Assembly: GCA_905214925.1 (NCBI GenBank)
Contig: CAJMOB010000005.1
Span: 1-64,000, forward strand
Origin: Scybalomonas sp905214925
GTDB lineage: Bacteria > Bacillota > Clostridia > Lachnospirales > Lachnospiraceae
Direction of reading: 5' to 3'
DNA: 64,000 nucleotides
Below the pieces are notes generated by a model. That model was not told where the DNA came from and searched no databases. It worked only from the letters and a program-made list of their open reading frames with translations. The position numbers were made by a program, and so were the translations under genes. Each line of letters begins with the position of its first letter. The stretch's first letter is position 1. Below are positions 26,344 to 35,562 of the stretch, piece after piece.

Positions 26344-28715
26344 TCCACTTCTCCTTTGTTCCATTTTATTTTGTCATGAGAAAATGTAAAATTATAACAT
26401 TTTTTATTATACCACACTTTAAAAGTCGTTCCTATTTTTCCATAAAAACAAACATCAGTAAGTTCTCCATCCTTCCATGCAAAATCCATCTTAATATTTC
26501 CTTTTGCACAAAGTCCTTTTACTTCTCCATTTGGTAATTGTTTTGGAAGTGCTGGCAACAGTATAATCTCTGTCTCCATCGTTCCATCTTCTTTTACATG
26601 AGCATAGTCATCTTCTAATAAAAGCAAAATTCCTGTGGCATTTCCTTGATTTCCATCGATCTGAAATGGATATCTGCAATGCTCTAAATCTGGAAGTTCT
26701 GGTTCTTCCACCGTCTCATCACAGTGATACGCTAAGTTAAATAAATTTTTTCCTGTGGCATATTGAAACATCTTTTTCACGCAATCATAGGCTTCCTCTG
26801 GTTCTCGTAATCGTGCCCATAGACACATACGATAGGCAATCGCCCATCCAACAGTGCTTTTTCCTCTCACTTTTAAAGATTTTTTCGTAGCTTTTGCCAA
26901 TTCTTTTGTATGCTCTGGCGTAATCATTTGCCCTGGGTAAGCACCCCAAAGGTGAGAAAGATGTCGATGATGGATCATGGCTTCTTTGTATTCTCTTCCC
27001 CATTCCATAATTCTTCCATCGCTTCCAACCTGAATCGGCGCTAGCTGTTTCTGAATCGTTTTTAGCTCTTCTATAAAATCGTTATCATTTTGCAACACAT
27101 ATTGTGCCTCAATACAACTTATCACAAGGCTTGCGATCAATTCCCGATCATAAGCTGGCCCTTCACAAAGAGAACAAACTCGCCCTTCTTCATCAAGAAA
27201 GGAATTTTCTGGTGAAGAAGAAGGAGAAGTCACAAGCCACCCATGTTCTTTTTCTTTTATTAACATATCCATATAAAAGCACATTGCTTCTTTCATAATC
27301 GGATATGCCCATGCCAAATATTCTCTATCTTTTGTATATAAATAATGTTCCCAAAGATGGTGACATTGCCATGCAGGGCTTCCTGTCGTAGAACCCCAAG
27401 AAGCATCTTCACATGGAGACGTAAATCCCCACGGATTCGTACAAGTATGGGCAAGCCACCCTCTCGCATTATAATAGGCTTTTGCCGTCTTTTTGCCTGA
27501 CTTCGCCAGCTGTTCTGTTAATTTTAAATAAGGAAGATGAGAAGGGGATAAATTTCCTTTTTCCGCCAACCAGTAGATCATCTGTTGTGCATTTAAATGC
27601 CAATCTCCATTCCAAGGAGTTTGAATTTCATCTGCCCAAATTCCTTGTAGATTTGCAGGAAGATCGCCTTCTCTTGAACAACTATAAAGCAAATATCTTC
27701 CATACATCACATAAAAAGCGATTAATTCCTCATCTGACTCTCCTTGTAAAAATCGTTTGATTCGCTCCTCTGTTGGCATTTCTTTTAACTCTTCTTTCGT
27801 TCCAAAGGATAAACTCATTCCATGGTAGCAACGTTTCATATCTTCTTCATGCTGTCTTTTTACTTCTTGCCATGGAGCAAGCAGCGCCTTTTGATTCTCT
27901 TCGATTGCCTTTGTTCGTTGGTCTATTGCTTCTCGAGCCATAAAACCACTCATATTCGTACGAGCGGTAATAACAATCCATGCCTCATCCGCATCTTTAA
28001 TAAAAATCCGTTGACCCTTTGTATAAACTTCTCCCCCATTTGTTTTTACACCGACTGCACAAGCATATTTGACTCCTTTTTTTGTTCCATACCCATCTTC
28101 TAATTGTCCAGATAATAAAAGTGTGTGATCATTCAAACATTCCGTTTGAAAACATTCATCTCGATCAATTCCAATACCAACATGTACCTTTCCTTTTTCG
28201 GAAGCAGTTAAATGAATGTAAATTGCCTCCTGTTCTTTTGATACAAAATAAGAGCGTTGAAACTTAATTCCAAATGTCTCAAAAGATACCGTAGCCTCTC
28301 CTGTTTCAATATTTAACCTTCTCTTATAATCTTTAACACAGTCACAGCTCTCCCGCCCAAAAGAAAGCGCTTGAAAATAAGACAAATGAAGTCTTCCTAA
28401 CACTTGATAACACCCAAAAGGTACGGTGGAACCATGGGCATAATTACTCCCTTTTCCAAGACAAGTAAAATGCTTTGAGAATACTTGCTCCGCTTCATAG
28501 TTTTTCCCTTGTGACAAAAGCTCTCGGATTTTCGGCAATGCTTCTTTGGCATCTTCTCGATCCGTCTCCTCCTCACTTCCAGACCACATAGAACTTTCAT
28601 TTAAGACGATTTGCTCTCTCATAATCTCTCCATAGATCATAGCACCTAATCGTCCGTTTCCAATGGGCAAGGCTTCCGTAAATTCTCTTGCTGGATTTTT
28701 AAATAATAAGTCCAC
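26340..28715 (-). CDS. Glycoside hydrolase family 95 (alpha-L-fucosidase type)
   Basis: About 791 residues from GTG 28715, chosen because GGAGG lies eight bases upstream; a GTG at 28730 would overlap the previous gene and has no site. The N-terminus carries the family 95 signature (EALPIGNGRLGAMIYGE and NESSMWSG). The central (alpha/alpha)6 barrel contains NLQGIWADE and WNGDWHLNAQQMIYW. Family members are inverting 1,2-alpha-L-fucosidases; some act on alpha-L-galactosides. No signal peptide. In this operon the enzyme would remove terminal fucose (or L-galactose) from xyloglucan side chains before GH42 acts on galactose. Confidence 0.9.
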   Translation of the reverse strand: MDLLFKNPAREFTEALPIGNGRLGAMIYGEIMREQIVLNESSMWSGSEEETDREDAKEALPKIRELLSQGKNYEAEQVFSKHFTCLGKGSNYAHGSTVPFGCYQVLGRLHLSYFQALSFGRESCDCVKDYKRRLNIETGEATVSFETFGIKFQRSYFVSKEQEAIYIHLTASEKGKVHVGIGIDRDECFQTECLNDHTLLLSGQLEDGYGTKKGVKYACAVGVKTNGGEVYTKGQRIFIKDADEAWIVITARTNMSGFMAREAIDQRTKAIEENQKALLAPWQEVKRQHEEDMKRCYHGMSLSFGTKEELKEMPTEERIKRFLQGESDEELIAFYVMYGRYLLYSCSREGDLPANLQGIWADEIQTPWNGDWHLNAQQMIYWLAEKGNLSPSHLPYLKLTEQLAKSGKKTAKAYYNARGWLAHTCTNPWGFTSPCEDASWGSTTGSPAWQCHHLWEHYLYTKDREYLAWAYPIMKEAMCFYMDMLIKEKEHGWLVTSPSSSPENSFLDEEGRVCSLCEGPAYDRELIASLVISCIEAQYVLQNDNDFIEELKTIQKQLAPIQVGSDGRIMEWGREYKEAMIHHRHLSHLWGAYPGQMITPEHTKELAKATKKSLKVRGKSTVGWAIAYRMCLWARLREPEEAYDCVKKMFQYATGKNLFNLAYHCDETVEEPELPDLEHCRYPFQIDGNQGNATGILLLLEDDYAHVKEDGTMETEIILLPALPKQLPNGEVKGLCAKGNIKMDFAWKDGELTDVCFYGKIGTTFKVWYNKKCYNFTFSHDKIKWNKGEVE

Positions 28716-28720
28716 AAAAA

Positions 28721-29371
28721 TTACCTCCACTCAAATCCAATCTCATCAAGAAAAGCTTTTGCCACGATCATATGACCTTGCACATTTGGATGAACGTGAT
28801 CACTGCTTAATGTATAAGCAGGAAGACTTTCCATAAATTCATCCATTCTCTCTTGAACATCGATATAAGGAAGCTCATATTTTTGGGCTAACTCCTTTGT
28901 TATATGAGCATAGCGCTCTACCATTTTTCTCATCGGATAATCCTTCGTTTCAATCATCATAAAAGCACCAATCAAATACATCTGCTTTACAACTGGTTTT
29001 GTTTTTTGGATCAATTCTTCATAAGTATTGCGAAACATTTCTTCATCCACTTTTTCCATCGGTTGCATAACCGCATCAAAATGGAGCCATACATCATTAA
29101 TTCCGATCATAACGGATACATAATCTGGTTTTAAGTCAAGGACGTCTTGTTGCCATCTTTGTTGCAAGTCAACTACCGTATTCCCACTAATTCCTTTATT
29201 ATAAACAGCAATCCGATACTCTGGTGCAAGTCCTGTTAAGCACGCATTGACTAAATTCACATATCCATTTCCAAAGGACCCCCAACCTGCTGGAATGGCA
29301 TCATACAAACGATCACAGTCTGTTACCGAATCCCCTATCATTAAAAGTTTACTTCCTTTTTCTAACTTCAT
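28721..29371 (-). CDS. SGNH/GDSL-family esterase (probable acetylesterase)
   Basis: 216 residues from ATG 29371, which has AAGGAGA seven bases before it; the frame from 29401 runs through this ribosome site. Block I is MIGDSVTDCDR (Ser near 12), block III GINDVW and block V SSDHVHPNVQGH with the catalytic Asp-His pair. The gene ends five bases before the GH95 start and follows GH42 by about 100 bases. SGNH proteins in glycan operons remove acetyl groups from sugar side chains, in this case plausibly from galactosyl residues of xyloglucan. No signal peptide. Confidence 0.87.
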   Translation of the reverse strand: MKLEKGSKLLMIGDSVTDCDRLYDAIPAGWGSFGNGYVNLVNACLTGLAPEYRIAVYNKGISGNTVVDLQQRWQQDVLDLKPDYVSVMIGINDVWLHFDAVMQPMEKVDEEMFRNTYEELIQKTKPVVKQMYLIGAFMMIETKDYPMRKMVERYAHITKELAQKYELPYIDVQERMDEFMESLPAYTLSSDHVHPNVQGHMIVAKAFLDEIGFEWR

Positions 29372-29469
29372 CTTTTTCTCTCCTTTTTCCGTCTCTTCCA
29401 TTGGAGCTTCTACACTTTTGCCTTTTTTAGAAAACTAGAATTTATTACCTAAAACTTTACCGCTTCCTA

Positions 29470-31485
29470 TCAGCCTTCTAATATCATAACTTCTTTCGAA
29501 GCAATCGTAACAACTTCTCCCTTAGCATAGGTTCTTCCTGTTAAAAGATCCACTTTTACCTTTGGCATAACAAAAGTTCCTTCTGCATCGTTATGATTTA
29601 AAACAAATAAATAACGATTATCCCCTTTGATTCGTTCCGTAGCTTCGATACCAACACCTTCCACTTCTAACACTGGTCGAACGCCTTTTTCCTCTAAACG
29701 CTCTTTTAAAAACGTTTGATAAAAGTCTTCACTGGATCTCGTTCCTACATAGTATGCCTTGCCTTTTCCATATTCATTGACGGTTAAAACAGGAGTATTC
29801 GCATAGAAATCTTTTTCATACGTTGCCAACGCTTTTGCCCCTTCTAAATGCATAATGTCACATAATAATTTCGCTTCATATTCTTTGCCTTCATATGTAA
29901 ATGCATTTGTAGTTCCTGCTGGAAGAGCATCGATTTCCTCTACCCAGATGCCTAAAATATCTCTTAAATGCCCTGGATATCCTCCTGTAATAACAAGATC
30001 ATGTTCATCCACAATTCCACTAAAGAACGTTGTAATAAACGTTCCACCATTTTTTACATACTCTCGAACGGTTTCATCATAACTTCCCTTTGTCATATAG
30101 AGAATTGGTGCAATGACAACTTCATATTTGGATAAATCATCGTTCACTCCAATGAGATCCACGGAATAATTTTGCTCTTCCAATGCGCGATAATAGCCAA
30201 AAACTTCATCTAAATATTTTAAATCACAGCTTGGACCAGCAGAATACTCTAGCGCCCACCAATTATCCCAATCCACAACAACCGCTACCTTTGAATCCAT
30301 GGTAGAACCGAGAGTTTTAGAACCTAATCTCTTTAATTCTTCCCCTAACTTTGCAATTTCACGAAAGACTCTCGTATTTTCATTTCCAACATGATCGATA
30401 ACCGCACCATGATATTTTTCACAAGCACCGATACTTCTTCTCATCTGGAAAAACATAATCGCATCTGCGCCATGTGCCATCGCTTGATAACTCCAAAGTC
30501 GCATAACGTTTGGTCTTTTTAACGCATTATAGGCAAGCCAGTTGGTAACGCTTGGTGTCTGTTCCATCAATACAAATGGCTGACCACCTTTAATTCCACG
30601 CATCAGATCATGGTTCATGGCAATTCTCGCATAAGGTTCTTCATTGGCTGGATAGTTATCCCATGAAATAAAATCCATCTCGTTTGCCCACATCTGATAA
30701 TCCAATGGCTTATAAAATCCCATAAGATTTGTTGTGATTTTGGCATTAGGAATCACCGATTTAATGGCCTCATACTCCGCTTTAAAACAACGAAGCATCC
30801 CTTCAGAATTAAATCTTCGATAATCAAGAGAGATTCCTTGAAACGTTGTTCTATTTTCTGCAAAATGTTCACTTAATAAATTCGGAACCACAATTTCATC
30901 CCATTCATAAAACGTATGTCCCCAAAAGGCAGTATTCCAAGCGCGGTTTAATTCTTCAATCGTCTTATATTTATCCTTTAACCAAACACGGAATGCCTTC
31001 TCACAGTTTTCACAGTAACACTCTCCACCATATTCATTGGAAACATGCCATGCAACAATACATTCTCTATCTTTATAACGCTCTGCTAATTTTTTCGCCA
31101 AACGGACGGAATATTTTTGATACGTTGGACTGTTTTGACAAGAGTTATGACGGCTTCCAAATTTACGTTTCATACCGTTAAATTCTGTCCGTAAAATATC
31201 TGGATATTTTTTTGCCATCCAAGCTGGGTGTGCTGCTGTAGACGTAGCCATACACACTTTTAACCCATTTTCTTCTACTAAATCCACAATCTTATCTAAT
31301 TTTTCAAAACAATAAGTATGCTCATCTGGCTGTAAACTGGCCCAAGAAAATACGTTCAATGTAACAATATCAATTCCCGCCAAAGCAAAGAGTCGCATAT
31401 CTTCTTCCCAGACATCTTCACTCCATTGCTCTGGGTTATAATCTCCGCCATATAATACTTTTTCTATTCTTTCATCATAAATCAT
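29470..31485 (-). CDS. Glycoside hydrolase family 42 beta-galactosidase
   Basis: 671 residues with the family 42 start YGGDYNPEQW, acid/base glutamate in HVSNEYGGEC (about residue 151) and nucleophile in LMEQTPS (about 308), then the trimerisation and C-terminal domains. The CxxC pair in GECYCENCEKAF matches the metal site of many family members. No signal peptide. Family 42 enzymes cleave terminal beta-galactose; in Ruminiclostridium cellulolyticum a GH42 enzyme acts together with GH31 and GH3 on xyloglucan oligosaccharides. First gene of the operon, with an activator-type promoter at 31541-31594. Confidence 0.93.
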   Translation of the reverse strand: MIYDERIEKVLYGGDYNPEQWSEDVWEEDMRLFALAGIDIVTLNVFSWASLQPDEHTYCFEKLDKIVDLVEENGLKVCMATSTAAHPAWMAKKYPDILRTEFNGMKRKFGSRHNSCQNSPTYQKYSVRLAKKLAERYKDRECIVAWHVSNEYGGECYCENCEKAFRVWLKDKYKTIEELNRAWNTAFWGHTFYEWDEIVVPNLLSEHFAENRTTFQGISLDYRRFNSEGMLRCFKAEYEAIKSVIPNAKITTNLMGFYKPLDYQMWANEMDFISWDNYPANEEPYARIAMNHDLMRGIKGGQPFVLMEQTPSVTNWLAYNALKRPNVMRLWSYQAMAHGADAIMFFQMRRSIGACEKYHGAVIDHVGNENTRVFREIAKLGEELKRLGSKTLGSTMDSKVAVVVDWDNWWALEYSAGPSCDLKYLDEVFGYYRALEEQNYSVDLIGVNDDLSKYEVVIAPILYMTKGSYDETVREYVKNGGTFITTFFSGIVDEHDLVITGGYPGHLRDILGIWVEEIDALPAGTTNAFTYEGKEYEAKLLCDIMHLEGAKALATYEKDFYANTPVLTVNEYGKGKAYYVGTRSSEDFYQTFLKERLEEKGVRPVLEVEGVGIEATERIKGDNRYLFVLNHNDAEGTFVMPKVKVDLLTGRTYAKGEVVTIASKEVMILEG

Positions 31486-31540
31486 TTTTGCTTTCTCCCT
31501 TCTTGTTCCATTCCCTATTTTTAAGTCTTAGGTTTCTTTC

Positions 31541-31594
31541 ATACTACCATTGTTTTTTCATTATGAATACCAGTCAAATTCGATATGAATTACT
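31541..31594 (-). promoter_or_regulatory. Promoter with predicted YesN-type activator site for GH42 operon
   Basis: On the minus strand: AGTA (31594-31591), 19 bases, GGTATT overlapping the -35 position, 17-base spacer after TATTCA, then TAGTAT at 31546-31541. Same layout as the sites at 21746, 50277 and 52492. Confidence 0.68.
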
Positions 31595-31873
31595 ATCATT
31601 TTTGGAGTTCTTATAGAGGGGAGGACAGGAATGTGACTTATAGGATTTTAAGGATTACAAGGAATTTACAAAATAATTTTCTAGTTGATATAACAAAGTG
31701 TGCTTTGCACACTCTTCGCGACTTTAGGTTGCTTCTAACAATGCACACTTTGCGGCGTACGAGCAGTTTACGTAGTAAAAACTTCTTATTTGCAAGCTAC
31801 GCATCGTTTGCGCGTAGCAATTTTTTATCTTATAGGCTGGCTCGTTTTGCGAGGAATTTCCTATAAGATAAAA
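31595..31873. other. Structured, gene-free intergenic segment
   Basis: No credible gene. The segment carries the palindromic repeat at 31694-31752, an inverted repeat CTACGC/GCGTAG near 31798-31818, and TATCTTATAGG paired with CCTATAAGATA between about 31828 and 31870. The frames crossing it have no ribosome site and follow the repeats, so I do not call them. Confidence 0.5.
31694..31752. repeat. Interspersed palindromic repeat, copy A
   Basis: Ends are perfect inverted repeats (CAAAGTGTGC and GCACACTTTG). The inside contains ACTTT, then GTTGCTTCTAACAAT, which is shared in variant form with copies at 52661-52715 and 57645-57700. A second palindrome (AGTGTGC/GCACACT) lies in the left part. 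Confidence 0.6.
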
Positions 31874-31913
31874 ATAAGCCACACAAGAGTATCTATTCTC
31901 TTGCATGGCTTAT
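31874..31913 (-). terminator. Terminator of the cas6-cas8b-cas7-cas5 unit
   Basis: ATAAGCCA and TGGCTTAT, plus inner CAAGAG/CTCTTG pairing, form a long stem. On the minus strand it is followed by TTTTTATC, about 70 bases after the cas5 stop codon. Confidence 0.75.
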
Positions 31914-31983
31914 TGTCTAATCTTACAAATTAAATTACAACATTCTCTAAACTACCTAAAATAGCAGCATAAGAGCCGTCTTT

Positions 31984-32712
31984 TTATATCAATATTATAT
32001 TTTTACTTTCCACCTCATAAATCGGAACTCTACTTTCTTTAATCGGTTGATTTGTATAGATTAACTTTTTCAGTTCATACGTATTTACATTTTCTTTTAA
32101 ACCAGTGGGTAATTCTTCTTCATAACGAAATAGTAATTCTTCCATTTCCTCTTCTTCAAAATCTGACTCTAATTCTACATTATCTTTTGGCATAAGGCTG
32201 TGAATGGTTATGCCCTCTTCTCCTGTTTGCACCCCTTCAAGGCTAATGGGATTTAAAATATCTGCTGGGTGATCATTTTTTCCAAGATAAGGAATATAAA
32301 TACACTTTTGATTTAAAATAAAATCAGCCAATTGCTCGCTCGCTTCATCAATAACTGCAAAATAAATGTCCCATTCAGGAGCTTCAATCCACTGTTCCTT
32401 TATAATGAGATTTCCTCCCTGCTCAAAAGAAGCATAACCTACGGAATTATTAAAAACTTGGATCTTCTTTGGAAAAATACCATATTTATTTTTAGGAATA
32501 ATTGCCAACTTTAAGTCCTTTAATTTCTCATAAAATTCCGGATATGGTTTTCCCTTTTGGGATTCATAACCTTTATATCCTAAAATTGCTCCAAACATTC
32601 CTAGCAAAGCGACCTTATGAATCTGATTATATGTAAAATAAACATAAGAATTCACATCTGGCTTTTTAAAAAATGCGTGTTCTCCTTTTAATGTGAATTT
32701 AACAATCTTCAT
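31984..32712 (-). CDS. cas5: CRISPR-associated protein Cas5 (type I-B)
   Basis: 242 residues. The N-terminal RAMP strand MKIVKFTLKGEHAFFKKPDVN and the following KVALLGMFGAILGY segment fit the Cas5 group of type I-B (Cas5h/Cas5t). Cas5 caps the 5' handle of the crRNA and contacts Cas8 in the Cascade complex. It is the last gene of the effector unit, three bases after cas7, ahead of a terminator. The middle carries an acidic insert (DFEEEEMEELL). Subtype call rests on the neighbours more than on the sequence alone. Confidence 0.9.
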   Translation of the reverse strand: MKIVKFTLKGEHAFFKKPDVNSYVYFTYNQIHKVALLGMFGAILGYKGYESQKGKPYPEFYEKLKDLKLAIIPKNKYGIFPKKIQVFNNSVGYASFEQGGNLIIKEQWIEAPEWDIYFAVIDEASEQLADFILNQKCIYIPYLGKNDHPADILNPISLEGVQTGEEGITIHSLMPKDNVELESDFEEEEMEELLFRYEEELPTGLKENVNTYELKKLIYTNQPIKESRVPIYEVESKNIILI

Positions 32713-32715
32713 ATT

Positions 32716-33639
32716 TTACACCTCTTTCTGTGTAAAGATATGATAATATTTCACTCCCTCAATATCGGTTTCAATCGCTGTTGTAGATGGATTATAATAA
32801 ATTTCCACTTTTTCTATCTGTTCTTTCATTTCATTTAATAAACTTCCACAGAGCACTGAAATTTTATTTTTATCTTCCTCTTTTTCAAATCGAATCATAC
32901 TTGTTAGATTTGGTAAATAACAATCAGGTGCTGTTTCTACAAAAAGACCAAATTCATTTTCACATCCTTCTTTTGCATTTGTCGCATAAGAAGTAGCTGC
33001 AACTAAAGAGGTTTTCTTAAAAATTTCATAATCTTCTTCTGTATACCCTTCTGTTACCCCTAATTCTACGTATTCTTTATAGGCAAGAGGATTCACAGAA
33101 AATGGATAAAAATAATGAGCCTCATCACTTACAATTTTTGTTCCAAGGGTGGAGTTTTTCGCATCTTCCACTTTTGAATCACGAAATGGAGATAAAATTT
33201 GTTGTTCTTGAGCCTCGGATTCTTCATAATAATTCATCCCCTGTCCAAACTGAACAGCTCCTGTAATTGAAATATTATTTTTTTCTTCTGCAAAAGTTGC
33301 TCCGAAATTTTTTACATCAATGGCTTGAAATAAATTCTTAATTACTTCTTTTGGCTCTTTACAATCTTTCAAATCTTTTACACCAAAAATAAATTCATAA
33401 CGTTCTTTTAAACTTCTAGGAACTAAACTTCCTGTCTTATTTTCAAAATGTAACGATTTAATATATAATACTTTTTCTCCCTGTTGCTCCCACATTTTCT
33501 TCATTGGATACTTAAATGCTTTATCACTTCCAAAAATTTTCCCTTCACTTGTACTCTTTGGATAACCTGTAAAATCTGCATTCCAGTTTGCCATAATAGA
33601 AGAAATCCCTAAAACTCCATACACTCTCTTATTCATCAT
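32716..33639 (-). CDS. cas7: CRISPR-associated protein Cas7 (type I-B backbone, Csh2/Cst2-like)
   Basis: 307 residues. It begins KRVYGVLGISSIMANWNADF, the RAMP beta strand and loop seen in Cas7 of type I-B, and contains the glycine-rich GAVQFGQGMN loop. Several copies of Cas7 coat the crRNA spacer in Cascade. Located between cas8b and cas5 with 3-4 base gaps, so it is co-translated with them. Two adjacent ATGs (33639, 33636) are both usable; GGAGGA precedes them. Family assignment is firm from operon order; the exact subfamily is less sure. Confidence 0.9.
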   Translation of the reverse strand: MMNKRVYGVLGISSIMANWNADFTGYPKSTSEGKIFGSDKAFKYPMKKMWEQQGEKVLYIKSLHFENKTGSLVPRSLKERYEFIFGVKDLKDCKEPKEVIKNLFQAIDVKNFGATFAEEKNNISITGAVQFGQGMNYYEESEAQEQQILSPFRDSKVEDAKNSTLGTKIVSDEAHYFYPFSVNPLAYKEYVELGVTEGYTEEDYEIFKKTSLVAATSYATNAKEGCENEFGLFVETAPDCYLPNLTSMIRFEKEEDKNKISVLCGSLLNEMKEQIEKVEIYYNPSTTAIETDIEGVKYYHIFTQKEV

Positions 33640-33643
33640 AATA

Positions 33644-35437
33644 TTATTCCTCCTCCACTTTTTCTACACTATCTTTGTTTTTTTCTACCTTTGATTTCTC
33701 GTAAAATAAATTATCATCGGCAAAACCTGCTACAAGCCAAATTCTATCCAATTCCCATTCTTCTCTCACCTGTTGCAATTTTGCAAATGTTCTTTGAAAA
33801 CGATTTTTAAGTTCAAAACTATAATTATATTTTTGATAAATACGCAATAATCGTTCCAAAAATTGTTCTTTACTTCTTACATTTAAAAATGGATTGATCT
33901 CTGATGCTGGAACTGACTTTGCTTTACTCAAAGAAAACAAATAAGAAATAATTTGTCCTGCTGCATAATAATATTCTTCTTTTGATGTAAACTCCCAATC
34001 CTCCCTTGTATTAATCTTTTCTCGAACACTCTGTCTTACTTTTGACATATTGATTTCCTCCTTCTCACTATCCCAATAGTTTAGCAATGCCCAACGCAAA
34101 TTAAGCTGTTCTCTTAACTTCTTTTTCTTTACAAAATCATTTTCTTCCGCTGTTAAAACATTATGAATCAGTTCCCACATAAGAGGTTTCATCATACCTG
34201 TTAGCTTTACTTCTTGATTTGTATGAAAGTAGGTAAAAATTCTATCTCTTGCTGTTAAAATACTCTGTTTTAATACAGCATCATATAAAGTAATGTCTTT
34301 CGCATCGGTAAAATAATTGCTTACTAACTTTCCATTAAAAAATATCATATTAATTTTGGCCTCTATGTCACCAATAGTTTTTGCTGATTCCGGAGTCAAT
34401 ATATCCTCTTTTTTTAACCCAAAATAATTGATATAACTAAATGGTTTCTTCATATTACTATTGAAATTTACAACCTGTTCTACTCGGTGAATTTCCACTT
34501 CTTTTCCTTTTTGAACCCGTAGAAAACATCCATTTTCAATCGATTCTGGCTTTTCTCCACTTCGGTAACCTTCAATTTTATTTCTCTCAAAATCTACATA
34601 GACATTACACTTTCCAATAGAAGCTAGTCCCATTAAATAATCAAAAAATTGAGAACGCAGCAAAGCATCTTCTTGTGAAATCAGACATGGCACTTTTTCA
34701 TTTCGACTCAAATGTCCTAAAAAAGGCTTCTTACCATTCATGTTTAAGTTATCATTTGGAAGTCCCCATATCTCTCCATTTACTTCTACATTAAAGTCAT
34801 TGCTATTAAAAATATTAGGCAGTAGATACCGTTTTCCTTCTTTCTCATACAATTGTTTCGTAGCACTTTTATCTTCTAATATAAAAAAAATCTTTAGATA
34901 ATCTTTCTTATCCGCATATACAAGTTGTGAAAAATCAAAGTTTAAAATCCACTCTTTTATTTCTAATAAAATTTCTTGATCTAACTCTCCAATTAATTCT
35001 ACTGTTTTATCAAAGATTTTTCTTGCATTTCCTTTTTTGTACTTTAATGTTGGATCTTCTAATATCTTATAGTAACCTTCTATAATCTCTTTTGTAACTT
35101 TTCCATCTTTTAAAGCATCTTTCTTTACAAAGAAAGTTAAATAATTATTGGAATGAATTTGTTTTTTTGGATCAATTGGTTTATTCATTTCTAGCAACTT
35201 GCTATTATAATCTAGAAATTTAATAAACTCGTACCGCTCATCCATTGCCCCTATGATTTCTTTCTTCTTTTTGTCATAAGAAATCTCTAAAGGTTCATCC
35301 AGTTCAAACGTATGATCTGCTTTTCTTGTAATCAGATAATAACTTCCATCTTTTGGCACATACTGATCAAGAATTAACGTTTCTCCATCTGGCTCTTGTA
35401 ACTGACTTTTGAATACATCAATACATTCTTGTAACAT
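33644..35437 (-). CDS. cas8b: CRISPR-associated protein Cas8b (Csh1/TM1802-like large subunit)
   Basis: 597 residues, in the position and of the size expected for the type I-B Cascade large subunit, which recognises the PAM. Sequence conservation is low in this family. I see a long helical C-terminal half (about 390-590), including a basic loop KKKKLREQLNLRW, and no zinc-finger cysteines. It follows cas6 by about 125 bases and precedes cas7 by four. The ribosome site GGGAGG is 14 bases ahead of the ATG, longer than usual, but a stop codon blocks any earlier in-frame start. Confidence 0.88.
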   Translation of the reverse strand: MLQECIDVFKSQLQEPDGETLILDQYVPKDGSYYLITRKADHTFELDEPLEISYDKKKKEIIGAMDERYEFIKFLDYNSKLLEMNKPIDPKKQIHSNNYLTFFVKKDALKDGKVTKEIIEGYYKILEDPTLKYKKGNARKIFDKTVELIGELDQEILLEIKEWILNFDFSQLVYADKKDYLKIFFILEDKSATKQLYEKEGKRYLLPNIFNSNDFNVEVNGEIWGLPNDNLNMNGKKPFLGHLSRNEKVPCLISQEDALLRSQFFDYLMGLASIGKCNVYVDFERNKIEGYRSGEKPESIENGCFLRVQKGKEVEIHRVEQVVNFNSNMKKPFSYINYFGLKKEDILTPESAKTIGDIEAKINMIFFNGKLVSNYFTDAKDITLYDAVLKQSILTARDRIFTYFHTNQEVKLTGMMKPLMWELIHNVLTAEENDFVKKKKLREQLNLRWALLNYWDSEKEEINMSKVRQSVREKINTREDWEFTSKEEYYYAAGQIISYLFSLSKAKSVPASEINPFLNVRSKEQFLERLLRIYQKYNYSFELKNRFQRTFAKLQQVREEWELDRIWLVAGFADDNLFYEKSKVEKNKDSVEKVEEE

Positions 35438-35562
35438 TCTCTAAACTTAATACCTCCCTCTTTTTTAATAATTATGACTCAAAACAATGCGAAATACGCT
35501 TCGCATAAATGAAAATGAAAACATTTTCTCTTATCTTTTCACACAAATTCATATATCCCACT

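Noticed and set aside
31585..31866. Plus- and minus-strand frames across the repeat region after GH42
   Set aside because: They follow palindromic repeats, give cysteine- and arginine-rich nonsense and lack ribosome sites.
35487..35506. Hairpin ATGCGAA/TTCGCAT between cas6 and cas8b as a regulatory element or toxin gene
   Set aside because: Only seven pairs, no repeat-like sequence and no small frame with a ribosome site; could be chance.
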